From contig BFEA01000595.1 of NCBI GenBank assembly GCA_003427395.1, positions 624,200 through 647,197 on the forward strand: 22,998 nucleotides of DNA, read 5' to 3'. Both the position numbers and the translations under genes were made by a program. Shown here piece by piece: positions 10,053 to 18,135 of the stretch. Position 1 is the first letter of the stretch. Each line of letters opens with the position of its first letter. The notes below the pieces were generated by a model. The model had not been told where the DNA came from. It searched no databases and saw only the letters and a program-made list of their open reading frames with translations. Origin of the DNA: Chara braunii. Lineage: Eukaryota > Streptophyta > Charophyceae > Charales > Characeae.

Positions 10053-10970
10053 ATGTCCCCGAGGGAGTTAGAGGAGCTGCGCAAGCAGTTGGATGAGCTC
10101 CTTGAGAAAGGTTGGATTAGGCCCAGTTCGTCTCCTTTTGGAGCACCATTTTTGTTTGTCCCCAAGAAGGAAGGAGAGTTGCGTATGTGTATAGACTATA
10201 GGGGTTTGAATGCGATCACGGTAAATAATGTTGAACCGCTGCTCAGGATAGACGATCTCTTAGATCGGGTGCAGGGTTGCAGGCATTTCTCGAAGATTGA
10301 TTTGAAGTCCGGATATCATCAGATAGAGGTCCGTCCTGATGACCAGTACAAGACTGCGTTCCGGACTAGATATGGGCATTACGAGTTCATAGTGATGCCC
10401 TTTGGACTGACCAATGCGCCAAATACATTTCAGCGATGTATGAATGATTTGTTTAGGCCTTGGTTAGATAGATTCGTCGTAGTTTACCTAGACGACATCT
10501 TAGTGTTCAGTAGGACCCTCCAAGCGCATCAGGGTCATTTGAGGCAGGTCTTGGAGAAGCTGAGAGAGGCTAACTTCAAGATCAACGCGAAGAAGTTCGA
10601 GTGGGCCAAGACACAAGTGTTGTACTTGGGCCACGTGCTAGACAGAGATGGCATTAAGCCTGAGGACAGTAAGATAGCGGCGATTAGAGATTGGCCGACG
10701 CCCCGCACATTGACTGAGTTGCGGTCGTTTTTAGGCCTGGCTAACTACTATAGGAAGTTCGTGAGGAACTTCTCAACTATCGCCGCTCCCCTTCGCAGGT
10801 TGCTCAAGAAAGAGGCAATCTGGCACTGGGATAAAGACTGCACATCTGCGCTAAAGAAGTTAAAGCGTGCATTGATAGAGTATCATGTCCTCAAAGTAGC
10901 AGATCCTTCGTTGCCATTTGTCACCACCACGAACGCAAGTCGGTATGGAATAGGCGTTGTGTTACAATAG
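10053..10970 (+). pseudogene. pol: reverse transcriptase and start of RNase H, element 1
   Basis: This is the best preserved segment. It shows [20 protein letters not shown], the catalytic [13 protein letters not shown] block (aspartate 83), [12 protein letters not shown] and VVYLDDILV (YLDD at residues 145-148), followed by the thumb/connection [22 protein letters not shown] copies the element RNA into cDNA in the cytoplasmic particle. RNase H begins at [14 protein letters not shown], where the first catalytic aspartate (normally TTDAS) is asparagine (AAC at 10,932-10,934). The frame ends at TAG 10,968-10,970, after which the same frame continues with RNase H, so the stop is a point nonsense change, probably from CAG. 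Confidence 0.9.
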
Positions 10971-11225
10971 GACGACAGCAATGGTTACAGACCCGTAGAG
11001 TTCATGTCAGCGAGGATCCCCTCAAAGAAGGTAGCTACCTCGACCTACGAGAGGGAACTCTACGCTCTCAGGCAGGCTTTAGAACACTGGAAGCATTACC
11101 CGCTTGGGAGGCACTTCAAAGTGTATTCAGACCACGAGACACTTGGATGGTTGAAGACACAGGCCATGATGACACCTAAGTTGACTAGGTGGGCCGTTGA
11201 GATAGATCAATATGACTCCAGTTAA
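10971..11225 (+). pseudogene. pol: RNase H remainder, element 1
   Basis: It lies in frame with the RT segment after the TAG. It contains RPVEFMSARIPSKKV, then YERELYALRQALEHWKHYPLG (second acidic catalytic site) and KVYSDHETLGWL (third acidic site). It ends at VEIDQYDSS and a stop where relatives run on into a conserved tail; that tail continues in another frame from 11,212. RNase H degrades the RNA strand of the cDNA hybrid. With the first aspartate replaced, activity of this copy is unlikely. Confidence 0.85.
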
Positions 11226-11583
11226 GGGCAAGTATAACGTAGTTGCAGATGCTCTAAGTAGGAGATCATACTACTTTGGAGCCATAGTTCACTATCTGGA
11301 CATAGGGAGTGACCTGCAAGAGAAAGTTAGACAGGCGTACGCGCAGGACCCTATCTATAGTGATGTCCTCAAGAGAGTCAAGGAGGCCCCAGAGACCGAG
11401 TCAGATTACCGCACTACAGAGGGGTTGTTATTTGAGAAGACCAATGTAGTAGACCGCTTGTGCCTTCCTAACAGCGAGGAGATCCGTAGTTTGATACTAG
11501 GGGAGTGGCACGACACAGAGGAACATTTCGGTTGGCAAAAGACTCTAGCCAACTTGATGCATGCGTACAATGGCCAGGAATGA
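11212..11583 (+). pseudogene. pol: RNase H tail and integrase zinc-binding N-terminus, element 1
   Basis: After the frame change this segment reads PVKGKYNVVADALSRRS, the typical end of the RNase H region, then a spacer, then EWHDTEEHFGWQKTLANLM, which provides the HH half of the integrase HHCC zinc finger. The frame stops at 11,581-11,583. The CC half (CTC-stop-VC) is in the next frame at about 11,604-11,625, with a TAA at 11,616-11,618 where a CAA glutamine codon is expected. Confidence 0.8.
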
Positions 11584-12044
11584 AGAACGACTGCATAGAG
11601 TATGTCTGCACTTGTTAAGTTTGCCAGAGAAACAAGAGTACTACACGTGCCCCTCCTTGTCTTGTCAGACCCTTGCCTATTCCTGACCAGCCCGGAGACT
11701 CGGTGTCCATTGACTTTATGGATACCCAGGTCAAGAGTAGGCACGGCAAGAGCCAAGTCATGGTCATAGTTGACATATTTAGCAAGTATGCAGTTTTTAT
11801 TCCTTTGCCTGCAGAGGCCCGTACTGAGTTAGTGATTCATAAGTTTTTTTATTTTTGGGTTAATGAGCACGGCGTCCCGTTGTCTATAGTTAGTGATAGA
11901 GATAGCCGCTTTACGAGTCAGAACTGGCAGGAGCTGATGAAAGTTTATGGGTCCAAGCCGCTGATGTCGTCTGGCCGCCATCCAGAGACTAACGGTCAGA
12001 CTGAGCAGATCAACAAGATCCTGCAGTTCTCAATGCTCCTTTGA
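11584..12044 (+). pseudogene. pol: integrase catalytic core, truncated, element 1
   Basis: The core reads SIDFMDTQV (first catalytic aspartate), SIVSDRDSRFTSQNW (second) and HPETNGQTEQINKIL (glutamate). The second aspartate and the glutamate are separated by 35 residues, the DD35E spacing of retroviral-type integrases. The usual DGQTE is NGQTE here, another aspartate-to-asparagine change next to the active site. After QINKIL the sequence departs from the family and stops at 12,042-12,044, so the end of the core, the C-terminal DNA-binding domain and any chromodomain are missing. Confidence 0.85.
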
Positions 12045-12434
12045 TCCGAGCTTTGAGGGATAGAGAATTTTAGTGTTCTTGTGTAGATTACACTGTTGTC
12101 TTTCTTAGCCGAAGCCGGGTAATTGCCCCGGTATCTCTAAGGATTTTTCCATAAATTTCTCAATTTGTCAATATGCTGGGCCTGGTTCGCAGCACGTGCT
12201 GCTCCCCACGAATAGAGTGGAGCATGTTCGCCCCCAAAAAAAGGGTGGTGTAGTGTTGGCTGGTTCGATAGGTTGGCGCTGCATGTCCTATAGCGTGGCA
12301 TTCTGAGTTCCACACGGGCCCCTGCAGGGCCCGACCAGGTAGGCTAGGGGTTAGGTAGGGGGCCCTACAGGCCATGTGTCGTTTCACTATAGGTAGGGGT
12401 CCTCCAGGCCCTGTGTCGTTTCGGCCTAGGTAGG
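12045..12434. other. Junction region between the two elements
   Basis: No coding sequence is seen. At 12,236-12,250 a PPT-like run of A7 and GGGTGG is followed by TGTAGTG, so a plus-strand LTR could start at 12,249; I could not match it to the 5' LTR of element 1. Downstream, CACACGGGCC, CCTCCAGGCCCT and CTAGGTAG-like strings resemble the beginning of the element 2 LTR read from the other strand, so this may be a diverged fragment of a related LTR. Confidence 0.4.
12353..12428. repeat. 38-bp tandem repeat, diverged
   Basis: Two adjacent units (12,353-12,390 and 12,391-12,428) share AGGTAGGGG, a CC(T)CCAGGCC-like part and TGTGTCGTTTC at the same offset. A third partial start GGTAGGTG follows right before the element 2 LTR. 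Confidence 0.8.
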
Positions 12435-12642
12435 TGTTACATGCCCAGTTGGGCGATGTACATATATAACGAAGGATCTGCAATGTGATAGAAACAAACG
12501 AAGAAGAGGAGGGGGGAGATGGGAAAGTTGTCAACAGCAAGTCTTCATTACAAGTCTGAAATAATCCCTCGTCAAAATGTGTGAAGCCCAACATCGAGTC
12601 TGGATCCAAATATCACCAAGCTCTCTCTCGTAGTTTGCTGAT

Positions 12643-12682
12643 GCAGTGAAGTCAGATAGCGAGCAGTGAAGTCAGATAGCGA
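12643..12682. repeat. 20-bp perfect tandem duplication
   Basis: GCAGTGAAGTCAGATAGCGA occurs twice head to tail (12,643-12,662 and 12,663-12,682) inside the proposed U5 of element 2. Confidence 0.95.
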
Positions 12683-13527
12683 AAGGGTGAGAGGGAGATT
12701 GACACATGCTGAGTGGGACAATGCGCAGGGAGCCAAAGATCCGCTATGTGATGAAAAGGACTGAAATGGACAATGCGAGGTCAGCGTAGCATCAACAAGC
12801 AATGTACATTCCGAATACATACGAGATGGCACAAAATGGCGCAGTGGAAGACTTAAAGAGAAGATCTGATCTGATCTGGACTGACCCGACATCCATCACA
12901 CCTCACACATGCGAGAGAGAGGAGGGACCGCAATCATGGAAGAAGGGTCCCTCCTTCGCACACATACATGGGGAGATACCACGGATGAGAGATGGGGGAG
13001 GGACAAGATGGAGGAGGGAGGCGAGGGAGTAGACCAAGATCGCAAATAAGTCCCAAAAATAGTCCCTTGCCGAGTGTCCAAACAATGTCTGTCCCAGAAC
13101 TGTCGAATCAGATCCTGGGCAACGCGCCCAATATAACCTCTGCCTGAATCCCTATTGATAACCTCTCACACTCTCAGATTCGAAGAAGAAGATGAGAAAG
13201 AGGAGGAAGGAGGGAGGAGGAGGAGAGAGAGAGGGAGAGAGGAGGAGGAGGGAGAGAAGAAGATGAAGTCCTCCTCGCTATCTCACCTGCAGGTCGCTGC
13301 CACCGTACTGATTGTGTGCGTCGTCGTGTGCAGGTACGGCGTGGAGCCCAGCTATGGCGCCAGGTGAGCTCGCCGACTGCAGGTATGGCCTCCGCCACTC
13401 CCTGTCTCCTCTATGCCCCTCCTCTCTACTCCGCAGCCTAGCGCAGTGTAGCGCTCTCCTAACCAGCAGCGTGTCGCCCAGAAGTGAGCTACTCGAACTG
13501 TCCCCCGGTACCCAGCGTGAGGCCCAA

Positions 13528-13534
13528 CTATATA
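13528..13534 (-). promoter_or_regulatory. TATA box of the element 2 LTR
   Basis: TATATAG on the minus strand lies about 540 bp inside the LTR from its start, a normal place for the LTR core promoter. No other box was identified. Confidence 0.45.
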
Positions 13535-13786
13535 CTGCGCTGGGCCTTACTGGGTAGGCTGCTGTGTGGCCTAGAACGGCCCAGCTGGTCTGGGTCCCTA
13601 TCGGACGTCCAGACCCTGCTGCTGATGCAGCATGGCGCAGAAATGCGCCTGGCCTAAAAACGGCCTGCTACCGATGCACCTGGCTCAAGGTGTCGTCTTG
13701 GGTCCTGCTGTACCTACCGGTTTGGCGCCAAAATGCGCCTAACCTCGTTTCGGGCCTGCCTTCGGTGTACCCAGTCCCAAGGTCCG

Positions 13787-13894
13787 GCCTTGGGGCTGCC
13801 AGTCCGAAACGGCACCTGAACAGACAAAAATAAGACAGCACAAGCCTTGGGGCTGCCAGTCCGAAACGGCACCTGAACAGACAAAAATAAGACA
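13787..13894. repeat. 51-bp direct repeat in U3 of element 2
   Basis: Two copies (13,787-13,837 and 13,844-13,894) that appear identical begin GCCTTGGGGCTGCCAGTCC and end AAAAATAAGACA, separated by 6 bp. A more diverged repetition of the region upstream (about 13,630 and 13,724, each TGGCGC..AAATGCGCCT) suggests repeated internal duplication, as in enhancer repeats of LTRs. Confidence 0.9.
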
Positions 13895-14072
13895 ACACAC
13901 ACACACCAAAAAAAGGTAAGTAAAATAAAACCTATCTACCTAGTGTGCTGCCTAGGGCCTGGAGGGTCGTCGTGGGCCTCCAGGGCGCGTGCTGGATGGT
14001 ACGCGGCCTGGGGGCCCCTCAGCAATCGCCGGGCCCTTCAAACAGGCCCGTGTGCAGGCGGAGCATGTAACA

Positions 14073-14085
14073 CCCCCCCCTCCTT
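14073..14085 (-). promoter_or_regulatory. Polypurine tract of element 2
   Basis: AAGGAGGGGGGGG on the minus strand directly abuts the LTR start TGTTACATGC and follows the end of pol by a few bases. This tract would prime plus-strand cDNA synthesis. Confidence 0.8.
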
Positions 14086-14091
14086 ATGAAG

Positions 14092-14682
14092 TCAAGCCGG
14101 TCGGGGGCGAAGCTGACGATCTGAAGGCGGTACTTGGACGCGAGTGCGGCGTGGAGCTGAAGATGCCGGCTTGCCTTTCAACTTCTGTTCATAGCGTGCG
14201 AGAGCATCGGGCGCTGTTGCGTGAAGTTTCGCACGAGTCAGCCATCGGTCAGCTCTATGGGTGCAATATGCAAAGTGGACCAAAAATTCCATCGGCCTGT
14301 TGCCGTAACGTCGCTGGGATATGATGTCGCCAACCTCTTGGAAACCGTCCACCGAGGGTGGGTCTTGCGATCGTCGCCCGGGAAAGTCGTCAAGTTCCAC
14401 TGGCGTGTAGAGAGCCAACTTGGAACAGTGAAAGACCAGGTTGACGGGCAAGTGGGCGGGCACCCGAATGATGAATGAAGGTCCTTCAGGTGCGTCCCCT
14501 GCGGGTGCCACGATCGGCCAAGGCCCCATCCATTTCGGAAGGAGCTTGCGAGAGATATCTTGTTCGAGGCTGAATTCCGCAGTGGAAACCCATACGAGGT
14601 CGCCGGCGCGGAATTGGAAGCAAGACGCTGGCAGTTGGCCTGTTGGCGCATACGTCGCTGCGTCTTCGACATCTGGTTGCAT
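14092..14682 (-). pseudogene. pol: integrase C-terminus with GPY/F-like and chromodomain-like regions, element 2
   Basis: From about residue 22 it follows the integrase C-terminal pattern: FRAGDLVWVSTAEFSL, then RKLLPKWMGPWPIVAP (GPY/F-like module), then NLVFHCSKLALYTP. The tail (about residues 116-165) reads EVGDIISQRRYGNRPMEFLV and then DRWLTRAKLH, which has the layout of a chromodomain: a strand, RRYGNR-like turn, EFLVHF strand, and a tryptophan. Chromodomains direct chromovirus insertion toward particular chromatin. The frame ends at 14,092, just before the PPT. The true upstream join is in another frame near 14,615, so the ATG is not a real start. Confidence 0.75.
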
Positions 14683-15334
14683 GCCTTGACAAGAAGCTCT
14701 TGCATCCGACGAATGAAGAGAAGGTGGTCGTCGCTCTCGGCCATTCGTGGAATGATTGCGTCCAACTGAGAATTGATCGGCGAGCCGTGCTCGAACTCAA
14801 AAGGCGACATCCCGATAGCTGGATGGATGGACGAGTTGTATGCCAACTCGACATCCGGCAGCCGCTCAACCCAATCTTTCTGGCCGGGACGGATGAGAGT
14901 TCGAAGGAGGACCTGTGCAATTTGATGTGCCCTCTCCGTTTGGCCATCAGTTTGGGGGTGCCGAGCCGAACTTGGCTTGAGGGATGAGCCCATCGTTTGA
15001 TGAGCGCCAACCAAAAATTGGACATGAACCGAGTGTCGCCGTCGCAGACGATCTCCTTGGGGTAACCTTTGGTTCGAATCCAACCGGCGTAGAGAACCTC
15101 GGCCAACTCCGGTGCCTTGGCATGATAGCGACAAGGTAAGAACATGGCAAACTTGGTGAGTCGGTCAACCACCGTGAGAATCCCATCCACATCGTCTTGT
15201 GCTTGGGGAACGGCCCGGTAATGTCCATGGCAATCGCTTCCCTTCGACGCAAGGGGACCAACAATGGTCGCAGTTCGCCGTACGGACGATGATTGCGTGA
15301 TTTGCAACGTCGGCAAACTTCGCATGACTTGCAA
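14616..15334 (-). pseudogene. pol: integrase catalytic core, element 2 (two frames)
   Basis: The first part (about 15,190-14,990) reads ILTVVDRLTKFAMFLPCRYH and IVCDGDTRFMSNFWLALIKRW, carrying the second catalytic aspartate. A frameshift near 14,990 leads to SSLKPSSARHPQTDGQTERA with the glutamate, then DWVERLPDVELAYNSSIHPA and the segment up to QTLRRM-like helices. The first aspartate (AMDITGPFPKHK) lies in a third frame just upstream. All three catalytic residues are thus present but spread over three frames. Confidence 0.8.
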
Positions 15335-15690
15335 TAGCGCGTGACGTCATCGAGAAGACCGGGCCACCAAAAGCGCTCGCGGAGTCTGCCAATCGTGCGA
15401 TTGACTCCAAAATGTCGTGTGGCGGGGGCGTCGTGGAACTCACCAAGAAGCTGCATGAGCAAGTGTGAATCTTGCGGCACACAAAGTAGATCCTTCCCCC
15501 GCGAGTGAACGAGCAAGTATCCCTCTTGGATCCGATAGTGCGAAGGCGTCGGATTGGGAGAGGAACAATTTGCGGACTTGTCGCGAAATTTGGGGTTGGC
15601 TTGATAGCCGCGGATGAAACTGTCCCGCAAGTGATCCTCGATCTCAAAGGTTGAGTAGACCACGGTGCAGTGGTCCGAACGCCGTGAAAG
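15191..15690 (-). pseudogene. pol: RNase H tail and integrase zinc-binding domain, element 2
   Basis: The segment starts with LADALSRRSDHCTVVYSTFE, the usual end of RNase H, and continues through a helical linker to FHDAPATRHFGVNRTIGRL and RFWWPGLLDDVTRYCKSC, giving the HH and CC parts of the integrase zinc finger. It ends in AIAMDITGPFPKHK, which holds the first core aspartate, before the shift near 15,190. Confidence 0.8.
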
Positions 15691-16012
15691 AGCATCCGCA
15701 AGTGTGATCGGGAAAGAAGTCGAATTGGTAGATGAAGGCCATCCAACGGGCGATGGTGCTGTTGACGGTGTCCTGAGACTTGTAGAAGACCAACGGATTG
15801 TTGTCCGTTACCCATCGGAACTGGCGTCGACCAAGGAGGAAGTGCCGCCACCGCTTGAGTGCGTGGACGAAGGCGAGAAGTTCCTTCTTGCGTGCATCAT
15901 CGATTGAGTGCACGGCCGACACTTTCTTGCTGAAGTATTCGACCGGGTGTCAGTCCACGCCGTCATGTTGTTCGAGGACAGCACCAATGCCATAGCCGGA
16001 CGCGTCCGTGGT
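15644..16012 (-). pseudogene. pol: RNase H, element 2
   Basis: After a frame change near 16,012 this frame reads TTTDASGYGIGAVLEQHDGVD, a stop, then HPVEYFSKKVSAVHSIDDA, KELLAFVHALKRWRHFLLG and FRWVTDNNPLVFYKSQ. The three acidic sites (DAS, KELLAF, TDNN) are kept, unlike in element 1. The TGA at 15,952-15,950 stands where tryptophan is usual. The frame drifts after FDFFPDH, where the next segment takes over. Confidence 0.85.
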
Positions 16013-17234
16013 CGTATATCCGCAATACCTCCGCGGAGAGCAATGCGGCCTTGAGGGCCAAGAATGATTCACGCGCGTCCGTCCCGAAGTCAAACGGCCG
16101 GTCCTCGCATTGAAGCTTGGTTAAATGAGCCGCGATCTTCAAGTACTCTTTAATGAAACGTTGGTAGTAGCCAAGGAATGATCGGACATTCGTGACGTTC
16201 TGCGGCTCCGGCCAATCTTGGACGGCTTGAACCTTGTCCGACAACGGACTGATGCCTTGTGGAGTAACGAAGTGGCCCAAGTATTCCAACTCTTGGCGTA
16301 CGAATTCGCACTTGTCGCGGTTGGCTTTGAACTTGGCATGCCGGAGTGTCTCCAACACTCGTCGAAGATGGTCAAGATGTTCCTCCAAGGTTCGGCTATA
16401 GACGAGGATGTCGTCCAAGTAGACCAGCACGAACCGGTCCAGCATTGCACGAAACTCGTTGGTCATCGCCGCTTGAAAAGTCGTCGGGGCGTTGGTGAGT
16501 CCAAAAGGCATGACGACCCACTCCAAGTGCCCGTACCGTGTCTTGAACACGGTCTTGTAGCGATCTTGCGGCCGAATCGAGATCTGATGATATCTTGACT
16601 TCAAGTCCAGTTTGGAAAAAAAATTCGCGCCGCCCAAGCGCTCCAGAAGGTCGTCAATACGAGGAAGAGGTCCCGCGTTCTTAACGGTTTGCGCATTGAG
16701 CTTGCGGTAATCGATGCATAGGCGAAGGTCCTTGTTCTTCTTCCGAACGAAGAGAACCGGCGCACCTTAGGGTGAGCTGCTAAGCCGGATCCAGCCTTTG
16801 TCCAACAAGTCGTCGAGCTGCACGCGGAGTACTGTAAGTTCCTCCTCGCTCATGCGATAAATGCAACCTTTTGGCGGCATGACACCGGCCTCGAGAATGA
16901 TCTCGTGTGAGATCGGTCGATCCGGCACCACGCCGGTAGGTGACTCGAAGACGTCGGCGAATTCATCGAGCAACCGCACCACCCGGGGGTCTGAAGACAA
17001 GTTCGTGGGTTGAGATTCGGCGACCGCGATGGTTCGAAGAAAACATAAGCCTATCTCTTCGGTCCGCTCGTAAGGGCAAGTGGCCCGAAAAGATTTGGCT
17101 GTTACAACTTGGCACTGGATCGAAGGGTGCGGGAGAGGAATAGTACATGGTACTTCGGCGCCGAACGCGTCGCACACCGTAAGTGTCCGCCGATGGAAGT
17201 TGATCGTGTGATCCGCACTTGCAAGCCAAGGCAT
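16013..17234 (-). pseudogene. pol: protease C-terminus, linker and reverse transcriptase, element 2
   Basis: From MPWLASADHTINF (end of the protease fold) the frame runs through a linker to GVVPDRPISHEI, GWIRLSSSP, a TAA at 16,769-16,767 (where a tyrosine or phenylalanine codon is usual), then GAPVLFVRKKNKDLRLCIDY. RT blocks follow: [43 protein letters not shown], then the connection. The stretch SFLGYYQRF lacks about three residues found in relatives between SFLG and YY, a small in-frame deletion. The frame is lost at VLRIYD near 16,012. Confidence 0.88.
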
Positions 17235-17476
17235 GCCAGAATGATGTCGAAGTCCGTGTCCAAGACGTCAAACGTCACCGGTTCGCATGCATGAGGTGCA
17301 AAATAAACCAGGACGGCTTCGATGTAGTGATCAAGGAGTTGCTGCGTTCTTCCGTCCGCCAACTTGATCGACGTAGGGTGTGCCTGCCTTCGAACTTGTG
17401 GTGACTGACTAATGAAGTTGCGGGTCGCGCTGTCGAGCGCATCGGTCCCACACGGGGACCCTCCCGGCCACGTCAC
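17235..17476 (-). pseudogene. pol: N-terminal part of the aspartic protease, element 2
   Basis: The segment reads ALDSATRNFISQSPQVRR, then LADGRT and FDVLDTDFDIILA. The motif is DSA instead of the near-universal DSG-A: the glycine codon is missing (D at 17,434-17,432, S at 17,431-17,429, A at 17,428-17,426), which should abolish the catalytic loop. The join to MPWLAS lies in another frame at 17,234, consistent with one lost G. Upstream residues have no family resemblance, so the element is cut here. Confidence 0.8.
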
Positions 17477-17945
17477 GCAGGATTATGCAGGACTGGTCGC
17501 GTAGAGCGTTTGCCGCTCCGGCCGAGTGCGCCAGCCGTACCTCTCACAAGCCCTTACGACAGGACAGGGTCACGCGAGGCACCACTTACCTCCACCTGCA
17601 GGAGTTGTCACCATCCCTTAGGTGGGCGTATCCCCGCCGAGCTACTGAACCACATGCGAAAGCTTTTCGTATGCAATAGCAGAGGTGGCCCAGCCGAGGG
17701 CGTTTCTCGTTCGTTGTAGCATAGGGGGTTACGCGCGGTCGAACGCCCAAAAATCGAACCCGTACACGAATCGCCGTACTGGGGGGCTGAAGTCCCAAAC
17801 GCGACTCGACGCCGGCCGACTAGGACGCACTACTCACACCACGCGTTACACTACAACACTCACACCTACCATTTATAAGACATGGAACACACACAAACAA
17901 ACACCACAAACCCCGCCACGACACAACAACTCTTAGTCCCTTCAG

Positions 17946-18009
17946 TATCTGACCCATAACTTTATACGGCAAGACTCAGATAGGTATCGCGCGCTAAACT
18001 TCCGTATAA
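17946..18009. other. Interleaved inverted repeats, possible H-type pseudoknot
   Basis: TATCTGA (17,946-17,952) pairs with TCAGATA (17,976-17,982). TTATACGG (17,962-17,969) lies inside that loop and pairs with CCGTATAA (18,002-18,009) outside it. The two perfect stems of 7 and 8 bp are interleaved, which is pseudoknot topology if transcribed. Function and transcription are unknown. Confidence 0.4.
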
Positions 18010-18135
18010 GAGTGGGGCGAGCGCCTGGCCTCCTCATGACAATCAGCCATGCGGACAGACGGGAGCATTCGCGCTGATGGGGTACTATATGGTACTCGTA
18101 TCTTCGCGGCCCTTGATAATCTCGGGGATCGCGTT

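Larger units (their letters stand above)
5127..12044 (+). mobile_element. Element 1: decayed Ty3/gypsy LTR retrotransposon, 3' end missing
   Basis: Domain order is Gag, CCHC zinc knuckle, aspartic protease, reverse transcriptase, RNase H, integrase, which defines the Ty3/gypsy class. The left part shows an LTR end, a one-base spacer and a PBS. Coding is broken by shifts near 7,261, 7,915, 8,740, 9,150, 10,040, 11,215 and 11,590, and by in-frame stops at 10,015, 10,968 and 11,616. The integrase frame stops shortly after the DDE glutamate; its C-terminal part and a matching 3' LTR are not found. The left limit given here is only a candidate LTR start (TGTAACA at 5,127). The copy should be non-autonomous at best. 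Confidence 0.85.
12435..14072 (-). repeat. 3' LTR of element 2 (about 1.64 kb)
   Basis: On the minus strand the LTR begins TGTTACATGC at 14,072-14,063, immediately after the purine tract, and is proposed to end GCATGTAACA at 12,444-12,435, giving a perfect 10-bp terminal inverted repeat. A minus-strand TATATA box lies at 13,534-13,529, so U3 is about 540-570 bp and R plus U5 about 1.1 kb. U3 contains a duplicated 51-bp block, and U5 contains a 20-bp tandem repeat. The inner end is firm; the outer end rests on the inverted repeat and has no second LTR for comparison. Confidence 0.6.
12435..17476 (-). mobile_element. Element 2: decayed Ty3/gypsy chromovirus on the minus strand, 5' part missing
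   Basis: Read on the minus strand the order is protease, RT, RNase H, integrase with chromodomain-like end, polypurine tract, 3' LTR. Gag, PBS and 5' LTR are not found right of 17,476, where the sequence changes to unrelated hairpin-rich DNA. Frameshifts occur near 17,234, 16,012, 15,690, 15,190, 14,990 and 14,615, with stops at 16,769-16,767 and 15,952-15,950. Its proteins differ clearly from element 1 (for example RT block FSKLDLKSRYHQI), so it is a separate family. Confidence 0.85.

Noticed and set aside
12249-12434. 3' LTR of element 1 after a PPT-like site
   Set aside because: The start TGTAGTG follows a purine-rich run, but I could not match this sequence to the 5' LTR, and element 1 ends inside integrase before it.
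18060-18120. Hammerhead ribozyme
   Set aside because: A CTGATG string is present, but the GAAA and GTC/GTH cleavage parts and the required stems are not found.
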